Below the pieces are notes generated by a model that had not been told where the DNA came from, searched no databases, and worked only from the letters and a program-made list of their open reading frames with translations. Both the position numbers and the translations under genes were made by a program. Positions 42,452-54,900 of a DNA stretch of 64,000 nt are shown here, one piece after another. This DNA comes from Limnomonas spitsbergensis (Eukaryota > Chlorophyta > Chlorophyceae > Chlamydomonadales), in contig JAYJMM010000119.1 in the NCBI GenBank assembly GCA_037349105.1, forward strand, positions 3,855,001 to 3,919,000, read 5' to 3'. The stretch's first letter is position 1. The number at the start of each line of letters is the position of its first letter.

Positions 42452-43458
42452 AACTAGTCTATCACGTCCTCAACAAAAGCCATAGCCCCCCCCTGCTCCC
42501 ACCCATGCCTGCCCTGGTACAACTGCTGAAAGTCCGTGGCGCCCTCCGGGGGGCCTGCCCAACCTCTTGCCCTCAGCCTCTCCTTACGCTAGGATGCCAC
42601 GTTTAGTGTACAAGTGCAAAATAGGATGCAAAGAGAGTGGAAAAAAAACAATTGTCTGGGCACTCAAGAGGATTATGTGCAGAGCTTTCAAGTTACAAGG
42701 CATGTCCGCCACCCTCAAAGACACAACAACTCCATCACTAAAGAAATCAAGGGGTATCTAAGCAGATGAAGAAAGTCTGTGGCCTGGCTGGACTTGCATG
42801 GTGCCTGACCAGGGGAGTGCCTGACAGCGTGGCCATGGCGGTTTGGCAATCGGTCATCCCACACTTTTCCACCTTCGCACTTCCCTTCAAATTCATATCG
42901 ACCAGCTTCGCAGACAAACCGCATATCTCCTCAAGCCACACTAAGGCATTTCTTTCTATCTCAACGACTGAATGGATGCATTGATATGCGAGGTGTCATC
43001 TACGTTCGAGGCGGATCGTAAGAGACAATGCGACATGGGTTTATTTCCCCCCAGCTTTTCCTTATAATTCGCTGTCGCGCTTGCAGTGAACGAAAAGTCA
43101 AGCTTGTTAGAGCTGAAGACGGTTCGGTTAGAGTAAGTTCCACACCTCGAATCACCTGTCGTTGCAGCTGAGCTGCCAAGTTCTTTATCATCAGGTACAT
43201 CAAAGCTCATCTGCTGCTCCAGCTGCTCCAGCAAGTGGGACATGCCAATGAGCCTCTTCAGGTGCAGCAAATGACGCACGCATGCAGGGGACCAAACTGC
43301 TTTACTGCTTGTGCATGTTTTGAATTATCATTCAAAGCGTTTTGAGGGCATGCAAAGGTATGAGTCACCCCACCAACTTGTCAGCACATACAGGAAGTGG
43401 AACCAGGGTTGTATTCTTAGGTTACAAATCATTACACTCCCTTCCTTATTTGCCTCAG
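42452..43458. other. region expected to hold 5' exons of the augmin-like gene
   Basis: No exon could be fixed. A minus frame at 42956-43279 is open but has no recognised domain. The N-terminal ~100 residues of the gene downstream are missing and may lie here in exons I could not identify. Confidence 0.35.
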
Positions 43459-45940
43459 GCGGCAAGAGCTTCTCAACGCCTGGAAATCAGCGTCACCGAG
43501 TTCGAGCCAAGACCAGGTGCATTTTGGTTCATGGCATGAGGATTTTTGTTCATGATGTAGGGTATACTGGAAATTGATTATGCTATGTTGGGTAATTGTG
43601 GGTTTATGGCTGTGCATTTTGGATAATGGCACCTCAGGGGTCTGTGTACCTTTATCTCATACTTCAAATCCTTGCAGACATGAACAGTGAGGTTTGTGGA
43701 ACGTTCAGCCACTCCCTGGGGATCAGGCCGTCAAGTATCAACATCGAGAAAGTAAACAGAAGTCAGGTGCGAATCCAGTCATTCTGGGCATGAGCAGTTC
43801 AACATCCTCTGCATGCCCCCCTTGATGCTTAGGATCCCTACATCGGTGTTGACTTTCTTGCGCAAGACCCCCTTAAGGAGGTGCCAGGGGGCCTCCTCTG
43901 GGTCAATGAGAATCAAAGCTTGACCAGATTGGTGCTGCACAAAGCCCTGCCGGCTGTACGCTGACTTGTAGACCGAGTGGAGCTGAGGCACGCTTAACAC
44001 GGCCCTGCATGTGCAGATCCAGGAGGCAACGCGCCTCGTCCACAATGAGCTGGAAGCCCAGGCAGGTCAATGGGCGTCCGTCATTTGGACGGGATCGCAA
44101 GCATGTTCCAGAGCTTTGAAAGGTGAGACTCAAATACGATGAATCCTGGGTGCAGAGCATTGATCTGCTCACACTAACCTGTTTGAAATGCTCCAGATGA
44201 GCCATCTCCATTGAAGGGCACGTCCATGGATCGTGAGGGCTTGCCACTCATGGTCTCGCAAAGGCGGGCTTCAGTCCGGACGAAGCAGCAGGCTACTCAG
44301 AAGGCACTGTCGCAGCTCCTCAGCAACTCAGCGGCGCTGCTGAGCTCATACGAGTCCCTGAATTCAGATATGCTAACATTTGCGGAGCGGGAGGTTCTGG
44401 ATCACCAAGCTCAGCTGGATCAGGTGCAGACCCGGGATGACGGCTACCAGGGGCCTGGGATGACGGCTACCAGGGGCCTGGGATGACGGCTACCAGGGAC
44501 CTGGGATGACGGCTACCAGGGGCCTGGGATGACGGCTACCAGGGGCCTGGGATGACGGCTACCAGGGGCCTGGGATGACGGCTACCAGGGGCCTGGGATG
44601 ACGGCTACCAGGGGCCTGGGATGACGGCTACCAGGGGCCTGGGATGCTTGGGGGAGGACACCATATTAGCATTGTTGTTGCAGTCAGAGCATCCTCCATC
44701 TCAGGCTGACTTGGTTGGGAGGCTTGCCAGTACTGAAGATCATGTATTCCCAGCCGGATATGCCGCATGGATGGATGCTTCACACTTGTGAGGCATAAGT
44801 GTGGATGCCCTCCCTACGGACCCTACCTGCATGCATGCTTGCCATGCTTGATGCTTGAAAGTCACTTGTGTGGATGTGCTCATGGCTAATATGCATGTTT
44901 GCCATGCTCCCACCCTGTCCTACAGAAGAACCTAGCGTATCTCGTTGCGTGGGTGGACACAATGGCCGCAAAGCAGCGGACAATTGAGTCAGCGATGGAG
45001 TCTCAGACGTACATCGCACCGCATGTCCAGGCACTGAGCTGCATGCATGGCCTCATTCAGGAGCAGCTGGGTGGAACGCAGGCTGCACTGGATCAGGTCA
45101 GTACGGCAGGCGCTTCCCAACCTCTTTTCTTCCTCGTGGATATGTCAGATTTTATCTTACAGGGCTGGCAGATCCGTCTTCTGCAGAGGAGGAAACCCTG
45201 AAGGCCTGAATAAAAAAAGGCAGGCTGCTTTGATGTTATGGCACCCCAATCGTTCGGCGCAAGGTAACAGCAAAAACGCAGCCTCGGCCCATGCTGTACT
45301 GCTCCCTTAATCTTGATGCCCCTGCAGGGTGTAGCTCTCTCTCTGTCTTTTATCATTGTTCATGTTGTGAGAGCATCGAGCTGTTTTGACTAGCTGTACG
45401 TGCGGAAGAACAGTATTATGTTAAGTGCGCACCAGGCTACCTTTGGGGAGATGCCGGGCAGCCACCACTAGGCCAATGGGGATCAAGCCATGACCATTAT
45501 ACAGCCGTTAAGTAGGCTGGAGGGCATGCTGCATCAGGACCCTCTGCCATAGGCTAGGCTGCAGCTGGAATTTAGCTGAAGTGCATTACAAATAGCACTA
45601 CAGAGGAATATAACCGTTAGAGCTTTGTGGCAGACACGCCATGTTGGCATTTTGTCGCAACCTGGCATTGCCTATCATCTCTTCACAACCTCGCTTTGCC
45701 CATCATCTCTGCATGGTGGTGTCACCCCTATATGATTGCATATCTTAGGGAAAATCAAATTATGTTATGTGGCCCTCTCAGGTTGCCTTAAAACTGGATG
45801 CGTACCACGCCCTTGGGGACAGCTTTAAGGGCCTGGCCAAGGAGTACGGGGGCATCACGTTGCAAATATCCGAAACGAAAGCTATGATGGCTAAATTTGA
45901 AGACCTGAAAAGCGAATTGGCAGATACCTGGCTGGATTAA
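43459..45940 (+). CDS. AUG4: augmin complex subunit 4-like protein (5' end not found)
   Basis: Augmin recruits gamma-tubulin to existing microtubules for branching nucleation in mitotic and cortical arrays. Seven exons join in phase: 43459-43516, 43678-43766, 43833-43955, 44017-44122, 44197-44423, 44926-45096, 45782-45940 (933 nt, 310 residues). The C-terminal half aligns by eye with plant AUG4. In particular LDHQAQLDQKNLAYLVAWVD, then TMAAKQRTIES, TYIAPHVQAL, and LDAYHALGDSFKGLAKEYGG followed by MAKFEDLKSEL match the same order of features in the Arabidopsis protein (TM.AK.R..E, TY...I.AL, L.EY...D.HF..IA..Y). The protein is mostly helical, with likely coiled coils. Plant AUG4 has a little over 400 residues, so about 100 N-terminal residues are missing. 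Introns hold a 23-bp minisatellite and a dispersed repeat. Identification is from remembered family pattern, not a search. Confidence 0.6.
44432..44647 (+). repeat. 23-bp minisatellite in an intron of the augmin-like gene
   Basis: About nine nearly identical units, GGGATGACGGCTACCAGGGG plus CCT, one with an A for G (AGGGACCT). The array starts just after the donor site at 44424, so the first units begin within the intron's 5' end. Confidence 0.95.
45421..45605 (+). repeat. dispersed intronic element, copy 3
   Basis: Located in the last intron of the augmin-like gene. It starts TTAAGTGCGCACCAGGCTAC, continues CTTTGGGGAGATGCCGGGC and GGCATGCTGCATCAGGACC, and ends near GCTGAAGTGCATTAC. Order and spacing of blocks match the Mpv17 intron copies. 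Confidence 0.6.
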
Positions 45941-47404
45941 AGGAGATATAACCTGCCTCAAGTTCAAGTTTGACGAGCATTTCCAGGTCCATGATACCAT
46001 GGGCACCTAATGGATGAGATGATGATCGGAGCAGACTGGACTGGCACACCATGAATCTTGCTCTGGGCTGGAAGTTCTCCCTGACAACGCAGACGTCATC
46101 CCCGTGTTTGTCATATCGAGCAACGACTACATGCCAAGGAATGGGCAGGGGTTTGGACACAGCTATCTGAACGAAAAGCAAGGCTCAACAGGCTCTCCAA
46201 GACGCACTGTTGCATAGAGTTGCCCTTGTGCCCGCAGCTGACATTCAAGATTATCAAGGTTGATGTGTAGGGACAAAAAATTTAGTTTTGCTATTTTTTA
46301 ACGGACGACAAGGTTTGAGGATGTTGACTCAACGAGGGCTCACCGTCTCCAGACAAGCAAAGTGGCCCCCATGCGCATGATAAACACTTCACCTGTACAA
46401 CTTTTTGGCACTGTCCAGTTCAGCCGAGCAAACGGGTCAAGTCATGAACCCACGCACGTGATTGATGTCCCTTGCAAACGCATATCAGTTGCGACGCGCC
46501 CCAAATTACAAGCACAGTCATAAGCATTCTAACCATAACATGACACACTCAATTATACTAACAAAAAACAGCTGCCCCTTCAACAAAACCTTATAAAAGC
46601 CGGCAATCCAGAACAGATTTTTCAGCTGCAGAACAGGAGGCAACAATCACTAGGAAAGACTTCTTATGCCTTTCAATAAATGGCAGCCCATGATCTAGTG
46701 GGGCAAGAAAGCCCACAGGCATGACACGATAGCCCACATTCGACATGGACATGAGCGTCCATGTAAGTTAACATAATTTTGCGTGTGACCGTTTTTGTTG
46801 CAGCAGACTTCAGCATTTTAAGTATTGTCAGGGCTACGAGTCAATTCAATGCACTCTAATCAGAGAAAAGAGCGCGAAAATTGGGAAAACATGGTAAGGT
46901 ACACACCCCACAACTGGAGACCATGCACCTCATCCTGTTACATGCACACACATGCCAAACAGCGAACAAGAAAAGCAACACCTGCTTGGAAATCTGAACG
47001 AGATCATGCGATTGTACACAACTCTTGAAGAAGCTGCCACCTCACCGAGTAATGGAAACAAGCCAGCAATACCAACAACAATCATAATAAAATATACGAC
47101 ATATGTGGTCCCGATACAATTATATGGCTTTTCAGTGTCTGCTGCTCATAAATAGAAGCAAGCATCACAGACAGAGCCATCCGGTGACCGGAAGCGCGAG
47201 ATCCATAAAATATGTTGAGTTTGAACAGCAGTCAACACACTTTAAGCCAGCCACGAAACAGGACTGGATCAATCAGGCCACTAAGCACTCATCCGACAGT
47301 CCTTGCCGCTCATTAGCTGTGACAGCTCCAAAGCCATCCACCGCATCAAACCACCTAGCCTCCCCAGAGCTGCCTACATCAGTCTCTGAGGGAGTGCATG
47401 CAGC
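45941..47404. other. convergent intergenic region between augmin-like and CCT-motif genes
   Basis: 1.46 kb that should include two 3' untranslated regions. No open frame has a domain I recognise. The stretch 46500-47110 is A-rich on the plus strand. Confidence 0.5.
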
Positions 47405-48850
47405 TCAGGAGTTGCCGCTGCGGACGGAGACGGACGCAGAGGTCCTGTGGGCCCTACGCCGCCCCACATGAAGTGAGGAGGCCTTGGTCCCCCTTGCGTT
47501 GTCACCCTGCCTGCGACCCGACCGCTCAGCCTGAGCAGAAGACGCCTCCATACTCGGCACGGAGTTGGATGCCCCCGAAACCTGCGGCTGCTCTGCCGAG
47601 TCCACCTCCACCTCCACCTCATCCCCACCCTTAATCAAAAGCAGACCCACAGCAGGACCGTTCTCCTCAATACAGCTGTTCACAGCTGACGCTGCCGCAG
47701 TGGCCATCGCAACCTTCTTGGTCCTCACCTCGGCCACACCCTCCTCGCCCGTCTCCTCCATGCAGCTGCGGCACTGAGACGTCGCAGGCTGCTGCTGGTG
47801 CGGGTGGTGATGCTGATGCTTCCGTTCATGGGCACTCCTGCTTCCCCCAGCAGCAGACACAAGGGACGGTCCCACTGCATCTTCTCCGTCTTCCGGGCGA
47901 AGGTGCGACGTGGCCGCATGCAGGCGGCCAGAGCCTTGGCACGAGGCAGAGGCGTGCATGCCGGGAGCATCCACAGGCGGGGCATAGCTGCTCACCCCAC
48001 ATGATGCCGTTGAGGGCGCTGAGCCAGAGATGCAGTGGCCCGGCTCTGTCGGGCCCCCAGCGGCAGCATTGGCCTCACTCAGGCCCCCCGGCGGCAGCTG
48101 TTGCTGAAGCACTGCTGAGCTGGTCGCCGGGTCACCGACGCCCAGCAGCGGCTGGCGGGTGCTGATGTGGCCAGACAACCCTCCGCCGCTCTTGCGGGCT
48201 GACGCTACCGTTAGCAGGCTCCTTGGTGACGAAAAGCTGATGTGGGCCGCATCCCCGCTCCCGGCGGCGCGCAACGGAGAGCCACCGCCTGCTGCTCTGG
48301 CCACCATTGCTCGCTCACTCTCCTCCGCCCTGTCTCGCCTGGGCCCCTCCTGCGCCTCATCCTCCTCATCCCCATCGGGATCCATACTGCCAGGGTCCAG
48401 GCCGCGCAGATCCGCAAGCGCGCTTGCACTGGGTGCAGCAGCGGCGAGGCAGCGGGGCAGCAGCCGCGGGGGGAGGACCAGGTCAAGGGCCCCAATGAGC
48501 AGCTTGTGCGACCCGTCCACGTTATTCAAGTCCGCCTCCTACATAACCATGCAGGAAAGAAAAATGTTCTGATGTGGCATCGGGGCTCAGGATACCATGA
48601 GACAGGCGCGCAGGTGGACAGGGGCAGGCAGCAGCACAGGGAGGAGTGTAGCACGCAGTAGATCCTTGATTCGCACCTCGTCGTCATCATCATCGTCGTC
48701 CTCCCCACTCCCCTCCACATCAGCATCTGCGGCCCCGCTGGCCTCCCCCACGCCGTCCTCCTCCTCCTCAGCCTCATGGTCCATCAGCTCGTTGGGGTCG
48801 CCAGACTTAACAAACCGACCCTTGTTGCGCGGCCGCTTGCAAGCACGCAT
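47405..48850 (-). CDS. CCT-motif protein, last two exons (5' part beyond the satellite)
   Basis: Exon 48850-48677 begins at a clean CAG acceptor with MRACKRPRNKGRFVKS. This fits the C-terminal end of a CCT domain (RPRVKGRFVK), a DNA-binding and nuclear-import module of CONSTANS-like proteins and clock pseudo-response regulators. An acidic stretch follows (EAEEEEDG, then a run of seven Asp). The last exon, 48538-47405, encodes 377 residues of low complexity rich in Ala, Ser, Gly and Gln, with a His/Gln patch (HQHHHPHQQQ) and no known domain. A second in-frame donor at 48595 would add 27 residues (VRIKDLLRATLLPVLL...). The rest of the CCT domain and everything upstream must be in exons to the right. 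From 48951 on there is only satellite to the window end, so the upstream intron is over 15 kb if the gene is intact. NF-YA is less likely because its R.R...GRF spacing is one residue longer. Confidence 0.5.
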
Positions 48851-48950
48851 CTGAGTTGCGGGAAGGGAAGGGGGTCGGTGTGAGGGGCAATCAAAACACC
48901 TGATTCCTTGGGGGCAGCCAAAGGCACCCGCCAGAATCATGCTTGCTGGG

Positions 48951-51900
48951 AGCAGCCACTAGCAACTGTGACGAATACGCAGGATTCCTGACTGAGCGGC
49001 CACTAGCAACAGTGACGAATACACAGGATTCCTGACTGAGCGGCCACTAGCAGCAGTGACGAATACACAGGATTCCTGACTGAGCAGCCACTAGCAACAG
49101 TGACGAATACACAGGATTCCTGACTGAGCGGCCACTAGCAACAGTGACGAATACACAGGATTCCTGACTGAGCAGCCACTAGCAACAGTGACGAATACAC
49201 AGGATTCCTGACTGAGCAGCCACTAGCAACAGTGACGAATACACAGGATTCCTGACTGAGCAGCCACTAGCAACAGTGACGAATACACAGGATTCCTGAC
49301 TGAGCAGCCACTAGCAACAGTGACGAATACACAGGATTCCTGACTGAGCGGCCACTAGCAGCAGTGACGAATACACAGGATTCCTGACTGAGCGGCCACT
49401 AGCAGCAGTGACGAATACACAGGATTCCTGACTGAGCAGCCACTAGCAGCAGTGACGAATACACAGGATTCCTGACTGAGCGGCCACTAGCAGCAGTGAC
49501 GAATACACAGGATTCCTGACTGAGCGGCCACTAGCAAAAGTGACGAATACACAGGATTCCTGACTGAGCGGCCACTAGCAACAGTGACGAATACACAGGA
49601 TTCCTGACTGAGCAGCCACTAGCAACAGTGACGAATACACAGGATTCCTGACTGAGCAGCCACTAGCAGCAGTGACGAATACACAGGATTCCTGACTGAG
49701 CGGCCACTAGCAACAGTGACGAATACACAGGATTCCTGACTGAGCGGCCACTAGCAGCAGTGACGAATACACAGGATTCCTGACTGAGCGGCCACTAGCA
49801 ACAGTGACGAATACACAGGATTCCTGACTGAGCGGCCACTAGCAACAGTGACGAATACACAGGATTCCTGACTGAGCAGCCACTAGCAACAGTGACGAAT
49901 ACACAGGATTCCTGACTGAGCAGCCACTAGCAGCAGTGACGAATACACAGGATTCCTGACTGAGCGGCCAGTAGCAGCAGTGACGAATACACAGGATTCC
50001 TGACTGAGCAGCCACTAGCAACAGTGACGAATACACAGGATTCCTGACTGAGCGGCCACTAGCAACAGTGACGAATACACAGGATTCCTGACTGAGCAGC
50101 CACTAGCAACAGTGACGAATACACAGGATTCCTGACTGAGCAGCCACTAGCAGCAGTGACGAATACACAGGATTCCTGACTGAGCAGCCACTAGCAACAG
50201 TGACGAATACACAGGATTCCTGACTGAGCAGCCACTAGCAACAGTGACGAATACACAGGATTCCTGACTGAGCGGCCACTAGCAACAGTGACGAATACAC
50301 AGGATTCCTGACTGAGCAGCCACTAGCAGCAGTGACGAATACACAGGATTCCTGACTGAGCAGCCACTAGCAACAGTGACGAATACACAGGATTCCTGAC
50401 TGAGCAGCCACTAGCAACTGTGACGAATACACAGGATTCCTGACTGAGCGGCCACTAGCAGCAGTGACGAATACACAGGATTCCTGACTGAGCGGCCACT
50501 AGCAACAGTGACGAATACACAGGATTCCTGACTGAGCAGCCACTAGCAGCAGTGACGAATACACAGGATTCCTGACTGAGCGGCCACTAGCAACTGTGAC
50601 GAATACACAGGATTCCTGACTGAGCAGCCACTAGCAGCAGTGACGAATACACAGGATTCCTGACTGAGCAGCCACTAGCAACAGTGACGAATACACAGGA
50701 TTCCTGACTGAGCAGCCACTAGCAACAGTGACGAATACACAGGATTCCTGACTGAGCGGCCACTAGCAGCAGTGACGAATACACAGGATTCCTGACTGAG
50801 CGGCCACTAGCAACAGTGACGAATACACAGGATTCCTGACTGAGCGGCCACTAGCAGCAGTGACGAATACACAGGATTCCTGACTGAGCGGCCACTAGCA
50901 ACAGTGACGAATACACAGGATTCCTGACTGAGCAGCCACTAGCAGCAGTGACGAATACACAGGATTCCTGACTGAGCGGCCACTAGCAACTGTGACGAAT
51001 ACACAGGATTCCTGACTGAGCAGCCACTAGCAGCAGTGACGAATACACAGGATTCCTGACTGAGCAGCCACTAGCAACAGTGACGAATACACAGGATTCC
51101 TGACTGAGCAGCCACTAGCAACAGTGACGAATACACAGGATTCCTGACTGAGCGGCCACTAGCAACTGTGACGAATACACAGGATTCCTGACTGAGCAGC
51201 CACTAGCAGCAGTGACGAATACACAGGATTCCTGACTGAGCAGCCACTAGCAACAGTGACGAATACACAGGATTCCTGACTGAGCAGCCACTAGCAACAG
51301 TGACGAATACACAGGATTCCTGACTGAGCAGCCACTAGCAACAGTGACGAATACACAGGATTCCTGACTGAGCAGCCACTAGCAGCAGTGACGAATACAC
51401 AGGATTCCTGACTGAGCAGCCACTAGCAACAGTGACGAATACACAGGATTCCTGACTGAGCAGCCACTAGCAACAGTGACGAATACACAGGATTCCTGAC
51501 TGAGCAGCCACTAGCAACAGTGACGTATACACAGGATTCCTGACTGAGCAGCCACTAGCAGCAGTGACGAATACACAGGATTCCTGACTGAGCGGCCACT
51601 AGCAACAGTGACGAATACACAGGATTCCTGACTGAGCAGCCACTAGCAACAGTGACGAATACACAGGATTCCTGACTGAGCAGCCACTAGCAACAGTGAC
51701 GAATACACAGGATTCCTGACTGAGCGGCCACTAGCAACAGTGACGAATACACAGGATTCCTGACTGAGCGGCCACTAGCAACAGTGACGAATACACAGGA
51801 TTCCTGACTGAGCAGCCACTAGCAACAGTGACGAATACACAGGATTCCTGACTGAGCGGCCACTAGCAGCAGTGACGAATACACAGGATTCCTGACTGAG

Positions 51901-54900
51901 CAGCCACTAGCAACAGTGACGTATACACAGGATTCCTGACTGAGCAGCCACTAGCAACAGTGACGAATACACAGGATTCCTGACTGAGCAGCCACTAGCA
52001 ACAGTGACGAATACACAGGATTCCTGACTGAGCGGCCACTAGCAGCAGTGACGAATACACAGGATTCCTGACTGAGCAGCCACTAGCAACAGTGACGAAT
52101 ACACAGGATTCCTGACTGAGCAGCCACTAGCAGCAGTGACGAATACACAGGATTCCTGACTGAGCAGCCACTAGCAACAGTGACGAATACACAGGATTCC
52201 TGACTGAGCAGCCACTAGCAACAGTGACGAATACGCAGGATTCCTGACTGAGCAGCCACTAGCAACAGTGACGAATACACAGGATTCCTGACTGAGCGGC
52301 CACTAGCAACAGTGACGAATACACAGGATTCCTGACTGAGCAGCCACTAGCAACAGTGACGAATACACAGGATTCCTGACTGAGCGGCCACTAGCAGCAG
52401 TGACGAATACACAGGATTCCTGACTGAGCAGCCACTAGCAACAGTGACGAATACACAGGATTCCTGACTGAGCAGCCACTAGCAACAGTGACGAATACAC
52501 AGGATTCCTGACTGAGCAGCCACTAGCAACAGTGACGAATACACAGGATTCCTGACTGAGCAGCCACTAGCAACTGTGACGAATACACAGGATTCCTGAC
52601 TGAGCAGCCACTAGCAACAGTGACGAATACACAGGATTCCTGACTGAGCGGCCACTAGCAACAGTGACGAATACACAGGATTCCTGACTGAGCAGCCACT
52701 AGCAACAGTGACGAATACACAGGATTCCTGACTGAGCAGCCACTAGCAACAGTGACGAATACACAGGATTCCTGACTGAGCAGCCACTAGCAGCAGTGAC
52801 GAATACACAGGATTCCTGACTGAGCAGCCACTAGCAACAGTGACGAATACACAGGATTCCTGACTGAGCGGCCACTAGCAACAGTGACGAATACACAGGA
52901 TTCCTGACTGAGCAGCCACTAGCAACAGTGACGAATACACAGGATTCCTGACTGAGCAGCCACTAGCAGCAGTGACGAATACACAGGATTCCTGACTGAG
53001 CGGCCACTAGCAGCAGTGACGAATACACAGGATTCCTGACTGAGCAGCCACTAGCAACAGTGACGAATACACAGGATTCCTGACTGAGCAGCCACTAGCA
53101 ACAGTGACGAATACACAGGATTCCTGACTGAGCAGCCACTAGCAACAGTGACGAATACACAGGATTCCTGACTGAGCAGCCACTAGCAACAGTGACGAAT
53201 ACACAGGATTCCTGACTGAGCAGCCACTAGCAACAGTGACGAAAACACAGGATTCCTGACTGAGCAGCCACTAGCAACAGTGACGAATACACAGGATTCC
53301 TGACTGAGCGGCCACTAGCAACAGTGACGAATACACAGGATTCCTGACTGAGCAGCCACTAGCAACAGTGACGAATACACAGGATTCCTGACTGAGCGGC
53401 CACTAGCAACAGTGACGAATACACAGGATTCCTGACTGAGCAGCCACTAGCAGCAGTGACGAATACACAGGATTCCTGACTGAGCGGCCACTAGCAACAG
53501 TGACGAATACACAGGATTCCTGACTGAGCAGCCACTAGCAACAGTGACGAATACACAGGATTCCTGACTGAGCAGCCACTAGCAACAGTGACGAATACAC
53601 AGGATTCCTGACTGAGCGGCCACTAGCAACAGTGACGAATACACAGGATTCCTGACTGAGCGGCCACTAGCAACAGTGACGAATACACAGGATTCCTGAC
53701 TGAGCAGCCACTAGCAGCAGTGACGAATACACAGGATTCCTGACTGAGCGGCCACTAGCAGCAGTGACGAATACACAGGATTCCTGACTGAGCAGCCACT
53801 AGCAACAGTGACGAATACACAGGATTCCTGACTGAGCGGCCACTAGCAACAGTGACGAATACACAGGATTCCTGACTGAGCGGCCACTAGCAGCAGTGAC
53901 GAATACACAGGATTCCTGACTGAGCGGCCACTAGCAACAGTGACGAATACACAGGATTCCTGACTGAGCGGCCACTAGCAACAGTGACGAATACACAGGA
54001 TTCCTGACTGAGCAGCCACTAGCAGCAGTGACGAATACACAGGATTCCTGACTGAGCGGCCACTAGCAACAGTGACGAATACACAGGATTCCTGACTGAG
54101 CGGCCACTAGCAGCAGTGACGAATACACAGGATTCCTGACTGAGCGGCCACTAGCAACAGTGACGAATACACAGGATTCCTGACTGAGCAGCCACTAGCA
54201 GCAGTGACGAATACACAGGATTCCTGACTGAGCGGCCACTAGCAACAGTGACGAATACACAGGATTCCTGACTGAGCAGCCACTAGCAGCAGTGACGAAT
54301 ACACAGGATTCCTGACTGAGCGGCCACTAGCAACAGTGACGAATACACAGGATTCCTGACTGAGCGGCCACTAGCAACAGTGACGAATACACAGGATTCC
54401 TGACTGAGCAGCCACTAGCAGCAGTGACGAATACACAGGATTCCTGACTGAGCGGCCACTAGCAACAGTGACGAATACACAGGATTCCTGACTGAGCGGC
54501 CACTAGCAGCAGTGACGAATACACAGGATTCCTGACTGAGCAGCCACTAGCAACAGTGACGAATACACAGGATTCCTGACTGAGCGGCCACTAGCAACAG
54601 TGACGAATACACAGGATTCCTGACTGAGCAGCCACTAGCAACAGTGACGAATACACAGGATTCCTGACTGAGCGGCCACTAGCAACAGTGACGAATACAC
54701 AGGATTCCTGACTGAGCGGCCACTAGCAACAGTGACGAATACACAGGATTCCTGACTGAGCAGCCACTAGCAGCAGTGACGAATACACAGGATTCCTGAC
54801 TGAGCAGCCACTAGCAGCAGTGACGAATACACAGGATTCCTGACTGAGCAGCCACTAGCAACAGTGACGAATACACAGGATTCCTGACTGAGCGGCCACT

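Noticed and set aside
44680..44790. Possible extra exon of the augmin-like gene (SEHPPSQADLVGRLASTEDH)
   Set aside because: It has an acceptor, but the exons on either side join directly in phase and match plant AUG4 without it, and no matching donor was found.
47398..48661. Several plus-strand frames (up to 139 codons) opposite the CCT-motif gene
   Set aside because: GC-rich antisense shadows of the long minus-strand exon with its acceptor site in place.
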